From the NCBI RefSeq assembly GCF_001611275.1, contig NZ_CP015080.1, forward strand, positions 2,294,001-2,358,000: DNA of 64,000 nt. The letters run 5' to 3'. The notes under the pieces were generated by a model, which did no database searches, was not told the DNA's origin, and worked only from the letters and a program-made list of their open reading frames with translations. The position numbers were made by a program, and so were the translations under genes. This DNA comes from Desulfuromonas sp. DDH964 (GTDB lineage Bacteria > Desulfobacterota > Desulfuromonadia > Desulfuromonadales > DDH964). Of the stretch, positions 8,820 to 16,563 are shown piece after piece. How positions within the stretch are numbered: position 1 is the stretch's first letter; the number at the start of each line of letters is the position of its first letter.

Positions 8820-9893
8820 TTATCGCGCCTTCGGGTAGGAGCCAAGCACCCGGAACAGGGTGCAGTACCCCTTGAGTTCTTCGAGGGCATCATGCACCGA
8901 CGGCTCCTCGGCATGCCCCTCCAGGTCGAGAAAGAAGATATATTCCCAGGCCTTCTTCTTGAAGGGACGACTCTCGATTTTCGACAGGTTGAGCTGGCGC
9001 TTGCTGAAGGGTTCGAGCATCCGGTAGAGGATCCCCGGTTCGTCGCGGACGCTGAACATGATCGAGGTCTTGTCGCGCCCGGACGGGGCCGGCGTCTGCA
9101 TGCCGATCACCAGAAAGCGGGTGAAATTGTTGGGATTGTCCTCGATCTTCTTTTTCACCACCTGGAGATCATAGAGGTTGGCGGCCATTTCGCTGGCAAT
9201 CGCCGCGGCGCTGTCGTCCTCGGCCACCATCTGCGCCGCCAGGGCGGTGCTGGCGACATCGACCAGCGGGATGTCGGGAAGGTTCTCCTGCAACCACTTG
9301 CGGCACTGGGCCAGCGCCTGGGGGTGCGAAACGACCTTGCGCACCCGGCTGAGATCACCGGAGCGCGACAATAGATCATGGGAGATTTCCAGGAGAATCT
9401 CGGCATGGATCTTCAGCTCGGACTCCATGAACATGTCGAGGGTGTGCGAGACGACCCCCTCGTTCGAATTCTCCACCGGCACCACGCCATAGTCGGCGCG
9501 CCCGCGCAGCACCTCGTCAAAGACGGTGGCGATCCCCTTTTGCGGCACCAGCTGCGCCGAGAGTCCGAACTGCTGCATGGCGGCGACATGGGTATAGGTG
9601 GCCAGCGGCCCGAGAAAGGCGACCTTCATCGGCTGTTCGAGGGAGAGGGAAGCAGAGATCACCTCCCGGAAGACGCGGCGGATGGCATCGGTCGGAAAGG
9701 GACCGGGGTTATGCTCGGCGAGGCGCCGGTAGATCGCCTGCTCCCGGCTGGGAACATAAAACTGCTGGCTGCTTCCGGCCTTCGCCTTGCCGACCTCGAG
9801 CACCACCCGGGCCCGCTCGTTGAGCAGGTCGAGTATTTTGTCGTCGATGCTGTCGATCTTCTTTCGCAACCCGTCCAGCTTTCCTGCCGCCAT
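8820..9893 (-). CDS. pheA: Bifunctional chorismate mutase / prephenate dehydratase
   Basis: This P-protein turns chorismate into prephenate and then phenylpyruvate. Of 357 residues, about 1-85 form an AroQ chorismate mutase helix bundle (LRKKIDSIDDKILDLLNERA, then PSREQAIYRRL). Residues about 90-270 form the dehydratase (VAFLGPLATYTHVAA, VPVENSNEGVVSHTLDMF, ASTALAAQMVAEDDSAAAIAS). A C-terminal ACT domain (FSVRDEPGILYRMLEPF and LNLSKIESRPFKKKAWEYIF) is the usual Phe-feedback site. It is the first gene of the aromatic run and is divergent from the aminotransferase at 10057. Confidence 0.95.
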   Translation of the reverse strand: MAAGKLDGLRKKIDSIDDKILDLLNERARVVLEVGKAKAGSSQQFYVPSREQAIYRRLAEHNPGPFPTDAIRRVFREVISASLSLEQPMKVAFLGPLATYTHVAAMQQFGLSAQLVPQKGIATVFDEVLRGRADYGVVPVENSNEGVVSHTLDMFMESELKIHAEILLEISHDLLSRSGDLSRVRKVVSHPQALAQCRKWLQENLPDIPLVDVASTALAAQMVAEDDSAAAIASEMAANLYDLQVVKKKIEDNPNNFTRFLVIGMQTPAPSGRDKTSIMFSVRDEPGILYRMLEPFSKRQLNLSKIESRPFKKKAWEYIFFLDLEGHAEEPSVHDALEELKGYCTLFRVLGSYPKAR

Positions 9894-10056
9894 TGCTCAC
9901 CTCGTCACAGTCATAAGGGATGGGAAATGTAGCCCATCCGCCACGAAATTGCAATTCCCGTCGGCGCCGGCCGCCCGGCCGCAGTTTCCCTTGACCACCT
10001 CGCCGGGCGCGGCTAAACTGCTCGCCACTGACCCGAATCTGCCGCCGGAGGCCTGT

Positions 10057-11241
10057 ATGTCCATCTCATTGAAGGTTCGCGCCTGTATCGAACGCTCGTC
10101 CTGGATCCGGAAGATGTTCGAGGAGGGGGCGCAGCTGCGCGCCATCCATGGCGACGAAAATGTCTTTGACTTTACCCTCGGCAACCCTTCGGTGGAGCCG
10201 CCGGAGGCACTGCGCCTTGAGCTGGCGCGCCTCGCCGCCGCGCCCCTCCCCGGCATGCATCGCTACATGAACAACGCCGGCTACGAGGAGACCCGGGCCG
10301 CAGTTGCCGCGGTCGTCTCCGAGAAGTCCCCGCAACCGCTCGGCGCCGAGCATGTGATCATGACCTGCGGCGCCGGCGGCGCCCTTAACGTCGCGCTGAA
10401 GACGGTTCTCAACCCCGGCGAGGAGGTGATTATTCTCACCCCCTACTTCGTCGAATACAAGTTTTACGTCGACAATCACGGCGGCGTTACCCGGGAGGTC
10501 TGGACCGACCGGGAGACCTTCCAGCTTGACATTCCGGCGATTGAAAAGGCGATTACCCCGAACACCCGGGCGCTGCTGCTCAATTCGCCCAACAACCCGA
10601 CCGGCGTCGTCTATCCGGCGGCCAGTCTTAAGGCGCTGGGGGAAATGCTGGCGCGCAAGGAGCAGGAGCTGGAGCGGACCATCTTCGTCATCTCCGACGA
10701 ACCCTACGCCCGCCTCAGCTACGATGTCGAGGTTCCGGGAATTTTCCGTTACGTGCGCAACGCGGTGATTGCGACCTCCCACTCCAAGGACCTCGCCCTC
10801 CCGGGTGAGCGGATCGGGTACCTGGCGGTCAACCCGGCGCTGGAAGACGTCAAGCTCTTTCTGGAGGGGGCGATCTTCTGCAACCGGGTGCTCGGCTTCG
10901 TCAATGCGCCGGCGCTGATGCAGCGACTGGTCGCCGGCTTGCAGCGGATAAGCGTCGACGTCGAGGAGTACCGCGCCAAGCGGGACCTCCTCTACGACAA
11001 CCTGACCGCCCTGGGCTTTTCGATGGTCAAACCGCAAGGCGGGTTTTATCTCTTCCCCAAATCCCCCCTCGCCGACGACCTCGCTTTCGTCCGGCTCGCC
11101 CAGAAGCACAACATCCTGCTCGTCCCCGGCACCGGCTTCGGCGCCCCGGGCTTCTTCCGCATCGCCTATTGCATCGATACGGCAATCATTCAGCGCAGCC
11201 TGCCGGCCTGGGAGAAAGTGGCGAAAGAGGCGGGGCTTTAG
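10057..11241 (+). CDS. Pyridoxal-phosphate aminotransferase, class I/II (aspartate-aminotransferase-like)
   Basis: This 394-residue fold-type I aminotransferase has NSPNNPTG (176-183), SDEPYARL (213-220) and the PLP Lys in SHSKDLALPGERIGYLAV (Lys244). Its GGFYLFPK and FFRIAYC near the C-terminus are typical of the family. The substrate cannot be fixed; its position divergent from pheA makes aromatic or aspartate amino transfer plausible. The ATG at 10057 has GGAGG 5 bp upstream, and longer extensions overlap the pheA promoter region. It is followed by repeat DNA rather than an operon partner. Confidence 0.88.
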   Translation: MSISLKVRACIERSSWIRKMFEEGAQLRAIHGDENVFDFTLGNPSVEPPEALRLELARLAAAPLPGMHRYMNNAGYEETRAAVAAVVSEKSPQPLGAEHVIMTCGAGGALNVALKTVLNPGEEVIILTPYFVEYKFYVDNHGGVTREVWTDRETFQLDIPAIEKAITPNTRALLLNSPNNPTGVVYPAASLKALGEMLARKEQELERTIFVISDEPYARLSYDVEVPGIFRYVRNAVIATSHSKDLALPGERIGYLAVNPALEDVKLFLEGAIFCNRVLGFVNAPALMQRLVAGLQRISVDVEEYRAKRDLLYDNLTALGFSMVKPQGGFYLFPKSPLADDLAFVRLAQKHNILLVPGTGFGAPGFFRIAYCIDTAIIQRSLPAWEKVAKEAGL

Positions 11242-11259
11242 GGGGAATTTTGAATTTTG

Positions 11260-11355
11260 AATCAAAAGTTGGGTTCAATTCCCCGCAGCTTGCTGCGCGA
11301 TTTTTACTAAGGGTGTAGGCTGTTGATACCCCGTAGCTTGCTGCGGGGTAGTTCA
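11260..11355. repeat. 96-bp dispersed repeat, copy 1 (REP-like)
   Basis: These 96 bases recur without a mismatch at 59426-59521. The unit contains palindromic segments: CCCCGCAGCTTGCTGCGCG near its start and TACCCCGTAGCTTGCTGCGGGGTA near its end. Short GC-rich intergenic palindromes of this kind are typical of REP elements moved by Y1 (RAYT) transposases. No such transposase lies in the window. It follows the aminotransferase stop by 18 bp. Confidence 0.85.
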
Positions 11356-11543
11356 TTTTTGAATTTTGAATTTTGAATTTTGAATTTTGAATTTTGAATT
11401 TTGAATTTTGAATTTTGAATTTTGAATTTTGAATTTTGAGTTCTGAGCTCTGAGTTCTGAGGGCAGCGAGACGACGAATCACGAATCACGAATCACGAAT
11501 CACGAATCACGAATCACGAATCACGAATCACGAATCACGAGTC
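11356..11543. repeat. Compound block of three different seven-base tandem arrays
   Basis: Three arrays are placed end to end. The first is TTTTGAA, about 12 units (11357-11440). The second is TTCTGAG, 3 units (11438-11460). The third is ACGAATC, nine perfect units plus one variant (11474-11543). All have a 7-bp period. The block ends 14 bp before the start codon of the transporter at 11558. Any protein read through it is low-complexity and not credible. Confidence 0.95.
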
Positions 11544-11557
11544 ACGGTATCTAATTA

Positions 11558-12358
11558 ATGGAAAAACGATTTCTCTCCCCCGCTGAAACCGTCGAGGCGA
11601 TTGTCGCTGCCGGCCGCCGGGTGACCACCCAGCCGCTGTCGCGGACCATGGTGCTGAGCCTGCTGGCCGGCTTCTATATCGCCTTCGGCGCCGAACTGGC
11701 GACGGTCGTCACCGAGGACGCGGCGATCCACCTCGGCCAGGGGGTCGCCCGTTTCCTGGGGGGGAGCGTCTTCTCGCTCGGCCTGATGCTGGTGGTCATC
11801 TGCGGCGCCGAACTCTTTACCGGCAACAGCCTGCTGACCAAGGCGGCGCTGGTGCGGGAAATTTCCTGGGGGAAGCTGCTGGAAAACTGGCTGGTGGTGA
11901 TCGTCGGCAACTTTCTCGGCTCGCTCTTCTTCGCCTGGCTGATGTTCCGCTCCAACCTCTGGCAGAGCGGCCAGGTCGCCGAGCACGCCGTCAGGATCGC
12001 CGCCGCCAAGACCGCCCTCCCCTTCGACGTCGCCCTGGTGCGGGGGATTCTCTGTAACTGGCTGGTCTGCCTGGCGGTTTTCATGGCAACCGCGGCCCGC
12101 GACATCCCAGGGAAGATTCTCGCCTGCTACGGTCCGATCATGGCTTTCGTGGCGAGCGGTTTTGAACACTCGGTCGCCAACATGTACTTTATTCCGACCG
12201 GGCTATTTCTCGCCGAGCGCCTCGGCACCCCCGCCGCCGGCCTGACCTGGACCAACTTCTTTGTCGCCAACCTGGTTCCAGTCACCCTCGGCAACATCAT
12301 TGGCGGTGTCGTCTTCGTCGCCTTCGCCTACTGGTTCGTCCATTTGAAAAAGGCCTGA
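11558..12358 (+). CDS. Formate/nitrite transporter family protein (FNT)
   Basis: This 266-residue polytopic inner-membrane protein is of the FocA/NirC family, whose pentamers pass small anions such as formate, nitrite or hydrosulfide. About six membrane helices are visible. Family segments are MVLSLLAGFYIAFGAEL (TM1), VFSLGLMLVVICGAELFTGNSL (TM2, with the conserved ELFTGN), ILCNWLVCLAVFMA, GFEHSVANMYFIPTGLF (conserved histidine in FEHSVANM) and LVPVTLGNIIGGVVFVAFAYW. The substrate is not determined. I see no Shine-Dalgarno before the ATG at 11558; the upstream DNA is the ACGAATC array. The gene has no partner. Confidence 0.9.
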   Translation: MEKRFLSPAETVEAIVAAGRRVTTQPLSRTMVLSLLAGFYIAFGAELATVVTEDAAIHLGQGVARFLGGSVFSLGLMLVVICGAELFTGNSLLTKAALVREISWGKLLENWLVVIVGNFLGSLFFAWLMFRSNLWQSGQVAEHAVRIAAAKTALPFDVALVRGILCNWLVCLAVFMATAARDIPGKILACYGPIMAFVASGFEHSVANMYFIPTGLFLAERLGTPAAGLTWTNFFVANLVPVTLGNIIGGVVFVAFAYWFVHLKKA

Positions 12359-12374
12359 GCACCTCCCCTGCTAC

Positions 12375-12395
12375 CACTCAGCACCCAGCACTCAA
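12375..12395. repeat. Three-unit heptamer array (CACTCAG) at the recJ stop
   Basis: CACTCAG, CACCCAG and CACTCAA lie head to tail in the gap between the FNT transporter and the convergent recJ gene, overlapping the recJ stop codon. The period is 7 bp, as in the other arrays. Confidence 0.6.
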
Positions 12396-14122
12396 TCCGT
12401 CCCCAGCGCCGGTCGCACATCCCGTACCCGCAATTGCAACTGTCTTCGCCCCTGCCACTCGTTGAATTCCGGATGAACCAGAAGGTCGACCGGGGCATCG
12501 AGCAGCTGCCGCTGTCCGGCCAGACGCCAGGCCACGCAGGGGAGGCTATAGCCATCCTGCTGGGCAGTAAACCTGAGGTGCTCCTCGCCGAGCAGGCGAA
12601 CCTGCCGGGCGGATATGTCGCGCAGGACGAAAGCCGGCTCCGCATTCCCCATCCCGAAAGGGGCGAGCCGCTCCAGGTCCTCGACGGCGGCGGCATCGAG
12701 CTCCGCGAGCAGAAGCTCCCCGTCGAAGAGAACCTCGGGAATCAGGTTTTCCGCAACCAGGCGTTGCCGCGCCTGCGCTTCGAAGGCGCGGCGGAAAAGC
12801 TCCAGAGAAGATCCCGCCAGGCTCAGACCGGCCGCGAACTCATGCCCTCCGAACCCCTCCAGGTGTTCCCGGCAGGCCGCCAGGGCCTGGTAGAGGTGAA
12901 AACCGCGGATCGAGCGCGCCGATCCCTTCCCCTGCTCCCCTTCCAGCGCGATCAGGACCGTCGGCCGGTGGTAGCGCTCGACCAGGCGGCTCGCGACGAT
13001 GCCGATGACCCCCGGATGCCAGCGCTCGTCGGCCAGGACAATACTCTGGTCGGCCTGGTCCGCAACCGATTCGAGCGCGGCAATCGCCTGTTGCAGGGTC
13101 TCCTCCTCAAGCCGCCTCCGTTCCTGGTTGAAACGGTCAAGCTGGCTGGCCAGCGCCTTGGTCTCGCGCCCTTCCCGGTCGAGCAGGAGGTCGACGCCGC
13201 GGCCGGCATCCTCAAGGCGACCGGCGGCATTGAGGCGCGGGGCGAGTTGGAAGCCGACGCTGCCGGCCGTCACCCGACGCACCCCGGCGACTTCGCGCAG
13301 GTCCCTGACCCCCGGGCGCCGATTCTGTTCGAGCAGGGGGAGCCCGGCCCTGACCAGGATGCGGTTGATTCCGGTCAGGGGGACGAGGTCGGCAATCGTC
13401 CCCAGAGCGACCAGATCGAGTCCATAGCGCAGGTCGGGTTCCGGGCGGATTGAAAAGTGACCCATTTCGCGCAGTGCCTGGCGCAGGGCGACCAGCAGGA
13501 AAAAGGCGACGCCGACGCCGGCGAGCTGTTGGCCGGGAAAGGTCTCACCGGGGAGCTGCGGATTGACAATGGCGTGGGCGACGGGGAGCGGGTCGGGAGG
13601 CTGGTGATGGTCGGTGATGATCAGGTCGAGGCCCAGCTCACGAGCGATGCGGGCTTCGGTAACGGCGGAGACCCCGCAGTCGACGGAGAGGACCACCGTT
13701 ACCCCCTGGGCAGCCGCTTCCTTGAGGGCGGCAGCGGACAGGCCGTAGCCGTCGCGCAGACGCAGAGGGATGTGGGAGAGGACCTCGGCGCCGAAACTCC
13801 GCAGGTTCTCCACCAGCAGCGCAGTGCCAGTGATGCCGTCGACATCGTAGTCGCCATGGACCAGGATGCGTTCTCCACCGCAAATGGCACGGACCAGGCG
13901 CGCCACCGCCGTTGCCATCCCGCCAAGGGCTGTCGGGTCGGGGAGGTCACGCAGCCCGGCGGCGAGAAAGGCCCGGGCCGAATCGCCGTCGGTGAAACCG
14001 CGCCCGTGCAGAACCCGCGCAGTCAGGGGGCCAACACCAAGGTCGCGACAGAGGCGGGTGAGGGACGGAGCGTCCGCTTCCGTCCCGCGCTGGCGCCAGC
14101 GGCGCTCGGTTACCGGCTCCAT
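12392..14122 (-). CDS. recJ: Single-stranded-DNA-specific exonuclease RecJ
   Basis: RecJ is a 5'-3' ssDNA exonuclease of recombination and mismatch repair. The 576-residue protein is of normal length. Metal-binding DHH-family motifs are VHGDYDVDGITGTALL (DYDVDG at 91-96), SVDCGVSA and ITDHHQPP (DHH 171-173). The DHHA1 domain ends in FGGHEFAAGLSL, and an OB-fold region follows. The ATG at 14122 lies inside the 3' end of the beta-helix lipoprotein gene (13-nt overlap), so translation is probably coupled. Confidence 0.95.
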   Translation of the reverse strand: MEPVTERRWRQRGTEADAPSLTRLCRDLGVGPLTARVLHGRGFTDGDSARAFLAAGLRDLPDPTALGGMATAVARLVRAICGGERILVHGDYDVDGITGTALLVENLRSFGAEVLSHIPLRLRDGYGLSAAALKEAAAQGVTVVLSVDCGVSAVTEARIARELGLDLIITDHHQPPDPLPVAHAIVNPQLPGETFPGQQLAGVGVAFFLLVALRQALREMGHFSIRPEPDLRYGLDLVALGTIADLVPLTGINRILVRAGLPLLEQNRRPGVRDLREVAGVRRVTAGSVGFQLAPRLNAAGRLEDAGRGVDLLLDREGRETKALASQLDRFNQERRRLEEETLQQAIAALESVADQADQSIVLADERWHPGVIGIVASRLVERYHRPTVLIALEGEQGKGSARSIRGFHLYQALAACREHLEGFGGHEFAAGLSLAGSSLELFRRAFEAQARQRLVAENLIPEVLFDGELLLAELDAAAVEDLERLAPFGMGNAEPAFVLRDISARQVRLLGEEHLRFTAQQDGYSLPCVAWRLAGQRQLLDAPVDLLVHPEFNEWQGRRQLQLRVRDVRPALGTD

Positions 14123-14979
14123 GGCGGCCCCGCGCCGGCAATCGGTGCAACGCGGTAGGGTTCGATCAGGACCCGACCGAGGTAATCGACCCGGCTGTGG
14201 TCAAAAAATCCGCGGCGGATCATTTCGGGATCACGACTCCCCCAGAAGTTCCCGCCCAGTTCGACATCTTCGGGGACGTCTTCGCCGAGGACAACGCTGA
14301 ATTCACGGCTGGCGAGAATTTCGTTGCCGGTAATGAGATAATCGCGCGGTTCGGCGGTAATGAAGATGCCGCGCACGTTTTCAACCAGGCGGTTGCCCCG
14401 AATGCGCGGAGCCCCGTAATGAAACCGGATCGCCGTGCCGTTGTTGCGTAGCAAGTTGTGCTCGATGCGGATGGCACTGCCGAAAAAGCGGATGCCGACC
14501 AGATTGCCGTCGAAGAGGGAATTTTCGACGAGGAGGGTCGACTCCTGGCTGTGCAGGGCACTGTCCGCCTGCCGAAAGATGCAGTTGCTAAAGCGACTGC
14601 CCGGACTTGCGCTGAGGTTGATCCCGCCCCAGCTTCCGGCGGGTGCGCCAGGATCGGCGGCGGCAAAAGTGATCGGTTTTTCCGGCAGGCCATCGGCCAC
14701 CAGGATGCCGCGGACAATCAGTTCACTTCCGGGGAAATTGGGGTGGTCCTGCAGCAGATCCTCACCGGGGCCGGGGGGGAGGAAGAGCACCCGGCTGCCG
14801 GGGGCGATCCGCAGCTGGCTGTCGGCAAGGAGGGTGACGTCACCGGAGAGATAGACCGTCCCCTGCCAGAAGAGGTCCCCGCTCAGCTCGCCACGCAGCA
14901 CCCGCTGGGGCTGACATCCGGCGAGGAGGAGGGTGAGCAGAAGGAAAACAAGGAGAGCGGATTGGCGGCGCGGAATCAT
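14110..14979 (-). CDS. Predicted lipoprotein with right-handed beta-helix repeats
   Basis: This 289-residue protein has a lipoprotein signal peptide (basic MIPRRQSA, hydrophobic core, lipobox LLAGC with Cys at 22). The mature part carries parallel beta-helix (PbH1/NosD-like) repeats: ENSLFDGNLVGIRFFGSAIR, EHNLLRNNGTAIRFHYGAP, GNRLVENVRGIFITAE and GNEILASREFSVVLG, spaced about 22 residues. Such solenoids often bind or cleave polysaccharide, but no catalytic site is evident, so I assign no function. It overlaps recJ by 13 nt and follows a terminator, with a GGAG site just before its ATG. Confidence 0.75.
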   Translation of the reverse strand: MIPRRQSALLVFLLLTLLLAGCQPQRVLRGELSGDLFWQGTVYLSGDVTLLADSQLRIAPGSRVLFLPPGPGEDLLQDHPNFPGSELIVRGILVADGLPEKPITFAAADPGAPAGSWGGINLSASPGSRFSNCIFRQADSALHSQESTLLVENSLFDGNLVGIRFFGSAIRIEHNLLRNNGTAIRFHYGAPRIRGNRLVENVRGIFITAEPRDYLITGNEILASREFSVVLGEDVPEDVELGGNFWGSRDPEMIRRGFFDHSRVDYLGRVLIEPYRVAPIAGAGPPWSR

Positions 14980-14985
14980 GGGACT

Positions 14986-15024
14986 CCAAAACGCTTCCGG
15001 CCGGCGCTCTGCGCCGGCCGGAAG
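14986..15024 (-). terminator. Terminator after the queA-tgt-yajC-secDF-TPR run
   Basis: A perfect 13-bp GC-rich stem (14994-15006 with 15012-15024, 5-nt loop) is followed on the minus strand by CGTTTTGG. It lies 9 bp after the TPR-gene stop and just upstream of the lipoprotein start. Confidence 0.75.
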
Positions 15025-15033
15025 GAGGGGGTT

Positions 15034-15627
15034 CTATTTCATCCCCTGGGTCGCCTCGGCCGGCAACTCCGGGTGCGCTTTCAGGAATTCGAGTTCGGCC
15101 CGGATCTTGTCGGCCCCCGGGCCGCTGGGGCTGATCGCGAGGTAGCGTTCCCAGGCTTTGCGGGCCTTTTCCAGGTCTTTCAGGTCGTAGCGGTAGACAA
15201 TCCCGAGATTGAAAAGGCTCTGGGCATGGTCGGGCGCAATCTGGTTGGCCCGGTTGAAATTTTCGATGGCGCGGTCGTACCAGCCGAGTTGACGGAACAT
15301 GACCCCCTGGTCGGTCAGGACATCGGGATCGTTGCCGTCAAGCTCGAGGGCCTTGCCATAGGCCTCGACCGCCTTCATCGGCTGCTGCGAATCGAAATAG
15401 TTGTGCCCGAGCTGCACCCAGGCGTTGCGGTTACCGGGATCCTGGGCGACGATCCCTTCCAGCATCGAGATCTGCTGCTGGTAGTTGACCGCCGGCACCG
15501 GTGCCGTCGGCGGTGCAGAGGAGGCTGTCGTGGAAGAGGGACCCTGAAGACGACTGGCGACCAGGACCCCGACGAGGATGCCGACGATCAGGGCCACTCC
15601 GGCAAAAAACCAGACTTCCTTTTTCAT
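15034..15627 (-). CDS. Membrane-anchored TPR-repeat protein
   Basis: The 197-residue protein has one N-terminal membrane helix (about 5-25, FFAGVALIVGILVGVLVAS) and a Pro/Ser/Thr-rich linker. Three to four tetratricopeptide repeats follow (NAWVQLGHNYFDSQQPMKAV, DVLTDQGVMFRQLGWYDRAI, SLFNLGIVYRYDLKDLEKAR). The repeats probably face the periplasm and mediate protein contacts. The start overlaps the secF stop by 4 nt (ATGA), which suggests translational coupling and perhaps a role near the Sec machinery (inference). It also resembles the TPR part of CcmH/NrfG-type assembly factors, but no haem-lyase partner is nearby. Confidence 0.8.
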   Translation of the reverse strand: MKKEVWFFAGVALIVGILVGVLVASRLQGPSSTTASSAPPTAPVPAVNYQQQISMLEGIVAQDPGNRNAWVQLGHNYFDSQQPMKAVEAYGKALELDGNDPDVLTDQGVMFRQLGWYDRAIENFNRANQIAPDHAQSLFNLGIVYRYDLKDLEKARKAWERYLAISPSGPGADKIRAELEFLKAHPELPAEATQGMK

Positions 15628-16553
15628 GCGCCCCTCCCGCTGCTGACCGGTTCAGCATTCCCCTTGCGCCGCTCCCAGAAGAGAATCACCGGGCTGGCGA
15701 CGAAGATCGAGGAGTAGGTGCCGATGAGGATGCCGACGAGCATGGCGAAGGCAAAGCCATGGATAACCCCGCCGCCGAAGATGAAGAGGGCGAGAACCAC
15801 CAGCAGGGTCGTCCCGGAGGTGAGAATCGTTCGCGACAGGGTCTCGTTGACACTGCGATTGATGATCGCAGCCAGCCCATCCTTGGAATGTTTCCCCATG
15901 TTCTCGCGGATCCGGTCGCAGACGATGATGGTGTCGTTGAGGGAATAACCGATGATGGCGAGGAAGGCAGCGATGATCGGCAGGTCGATTTCCATGTTGA
16001 AGAGGGAAAAGGCGCCGAGGGTGATCAGCACGTCGTGGAGGGTGGCGATCACTGCGCCGAGGCCAAAACGGAATTCGAAGCGCCAGGTGATGTAGATCAG
16101 GATGCCGACAATGGCCCATACAACGGCCAGCAGCCCCTTCTGGCGGAGGTCCTTGCCAACCTGGGGCCCGACCATTTCAGCCCGCCGCAGATCGACCTTG
16201 CCGCTGCCGTAGGTCTGCTCGAGCATCGTTTGCACCTTCTGTGACAGGCCTTCGAGCTCGTCGCTGGTGTTCTGGGCCCGGATCAGGAATTCGTTCGGCT
16301 GGTCACCGAACTGCTGCACGCTGATCGAGCCGAGATCGAGCTCCTTGAGGGCGGCCTTGATGGCGCCGGCATCGGTCGGTTGTTCGAACTTGACCTGGAC
16401 CAGAGTCCCCCCGGCGAAATCGATGCCGTAGTTGGGTCCCCCCTTGGCCACCAGCGAACCGATGCCGATCAGGATCAGCACCCAGGAGAAGATGACGGCC
16501 ATTTTGCACTTGCCGACAAAGTCGATATTGATATCCGGTCTGACGATTTGCAT
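15624..16553 (-). CDS. secF: Protein translocase subunit SecF
   Basis: SecF works with SecD as a proton-driven membrane component that pulls preproteins through SecYEG. The 309-residue protein has the SecF signature YGIDFAGGTLVQVKF near the N-terminus and a periplasmic P1 region. Transmembrane helices include LLAVVWAIVGILIYITWRFE and a segment with GYSLNDTIIVCDRIREN. It follows secD by 10 bp and overlaps the TPR gene. Confidence 0.96.
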   Translation of the reverse strand: MQIVRPDINIDFVGKCKMAVIFSWVLILIGIGSLVAKGGPNYGIDFAGGTLVQVKFEQPTDAGAIKAALKELDLGSISVQQFGDQPNEFLIRAQNTSDELEGLSQKVQTMLEQTYGSGKVDLRRAEMVGPQVGKDLRQKGLLAVVWAIVGILIYITWRFEFRFGLGAVIATLHDVLITLGAFSLFNMEIDLPIIAAFLAIIGYSLNDTIIVCDRIRENMGKHSKDGLAAIINRSVNETLSRTILTSGTTLLVVLALFIFGGGVIHGFAFAMLVGILIGTYSSIFVASPVILFWERRKGNAEPVSSGRGA

Positions 16554-16563
16554 GCCGGGCTCC

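Noticed and set aside
11356..11543. CRISPR-like regular repeats
   Set aside because: The units are 7 bp with no spacers; these are simple tandem arrays and no cas genes are near.
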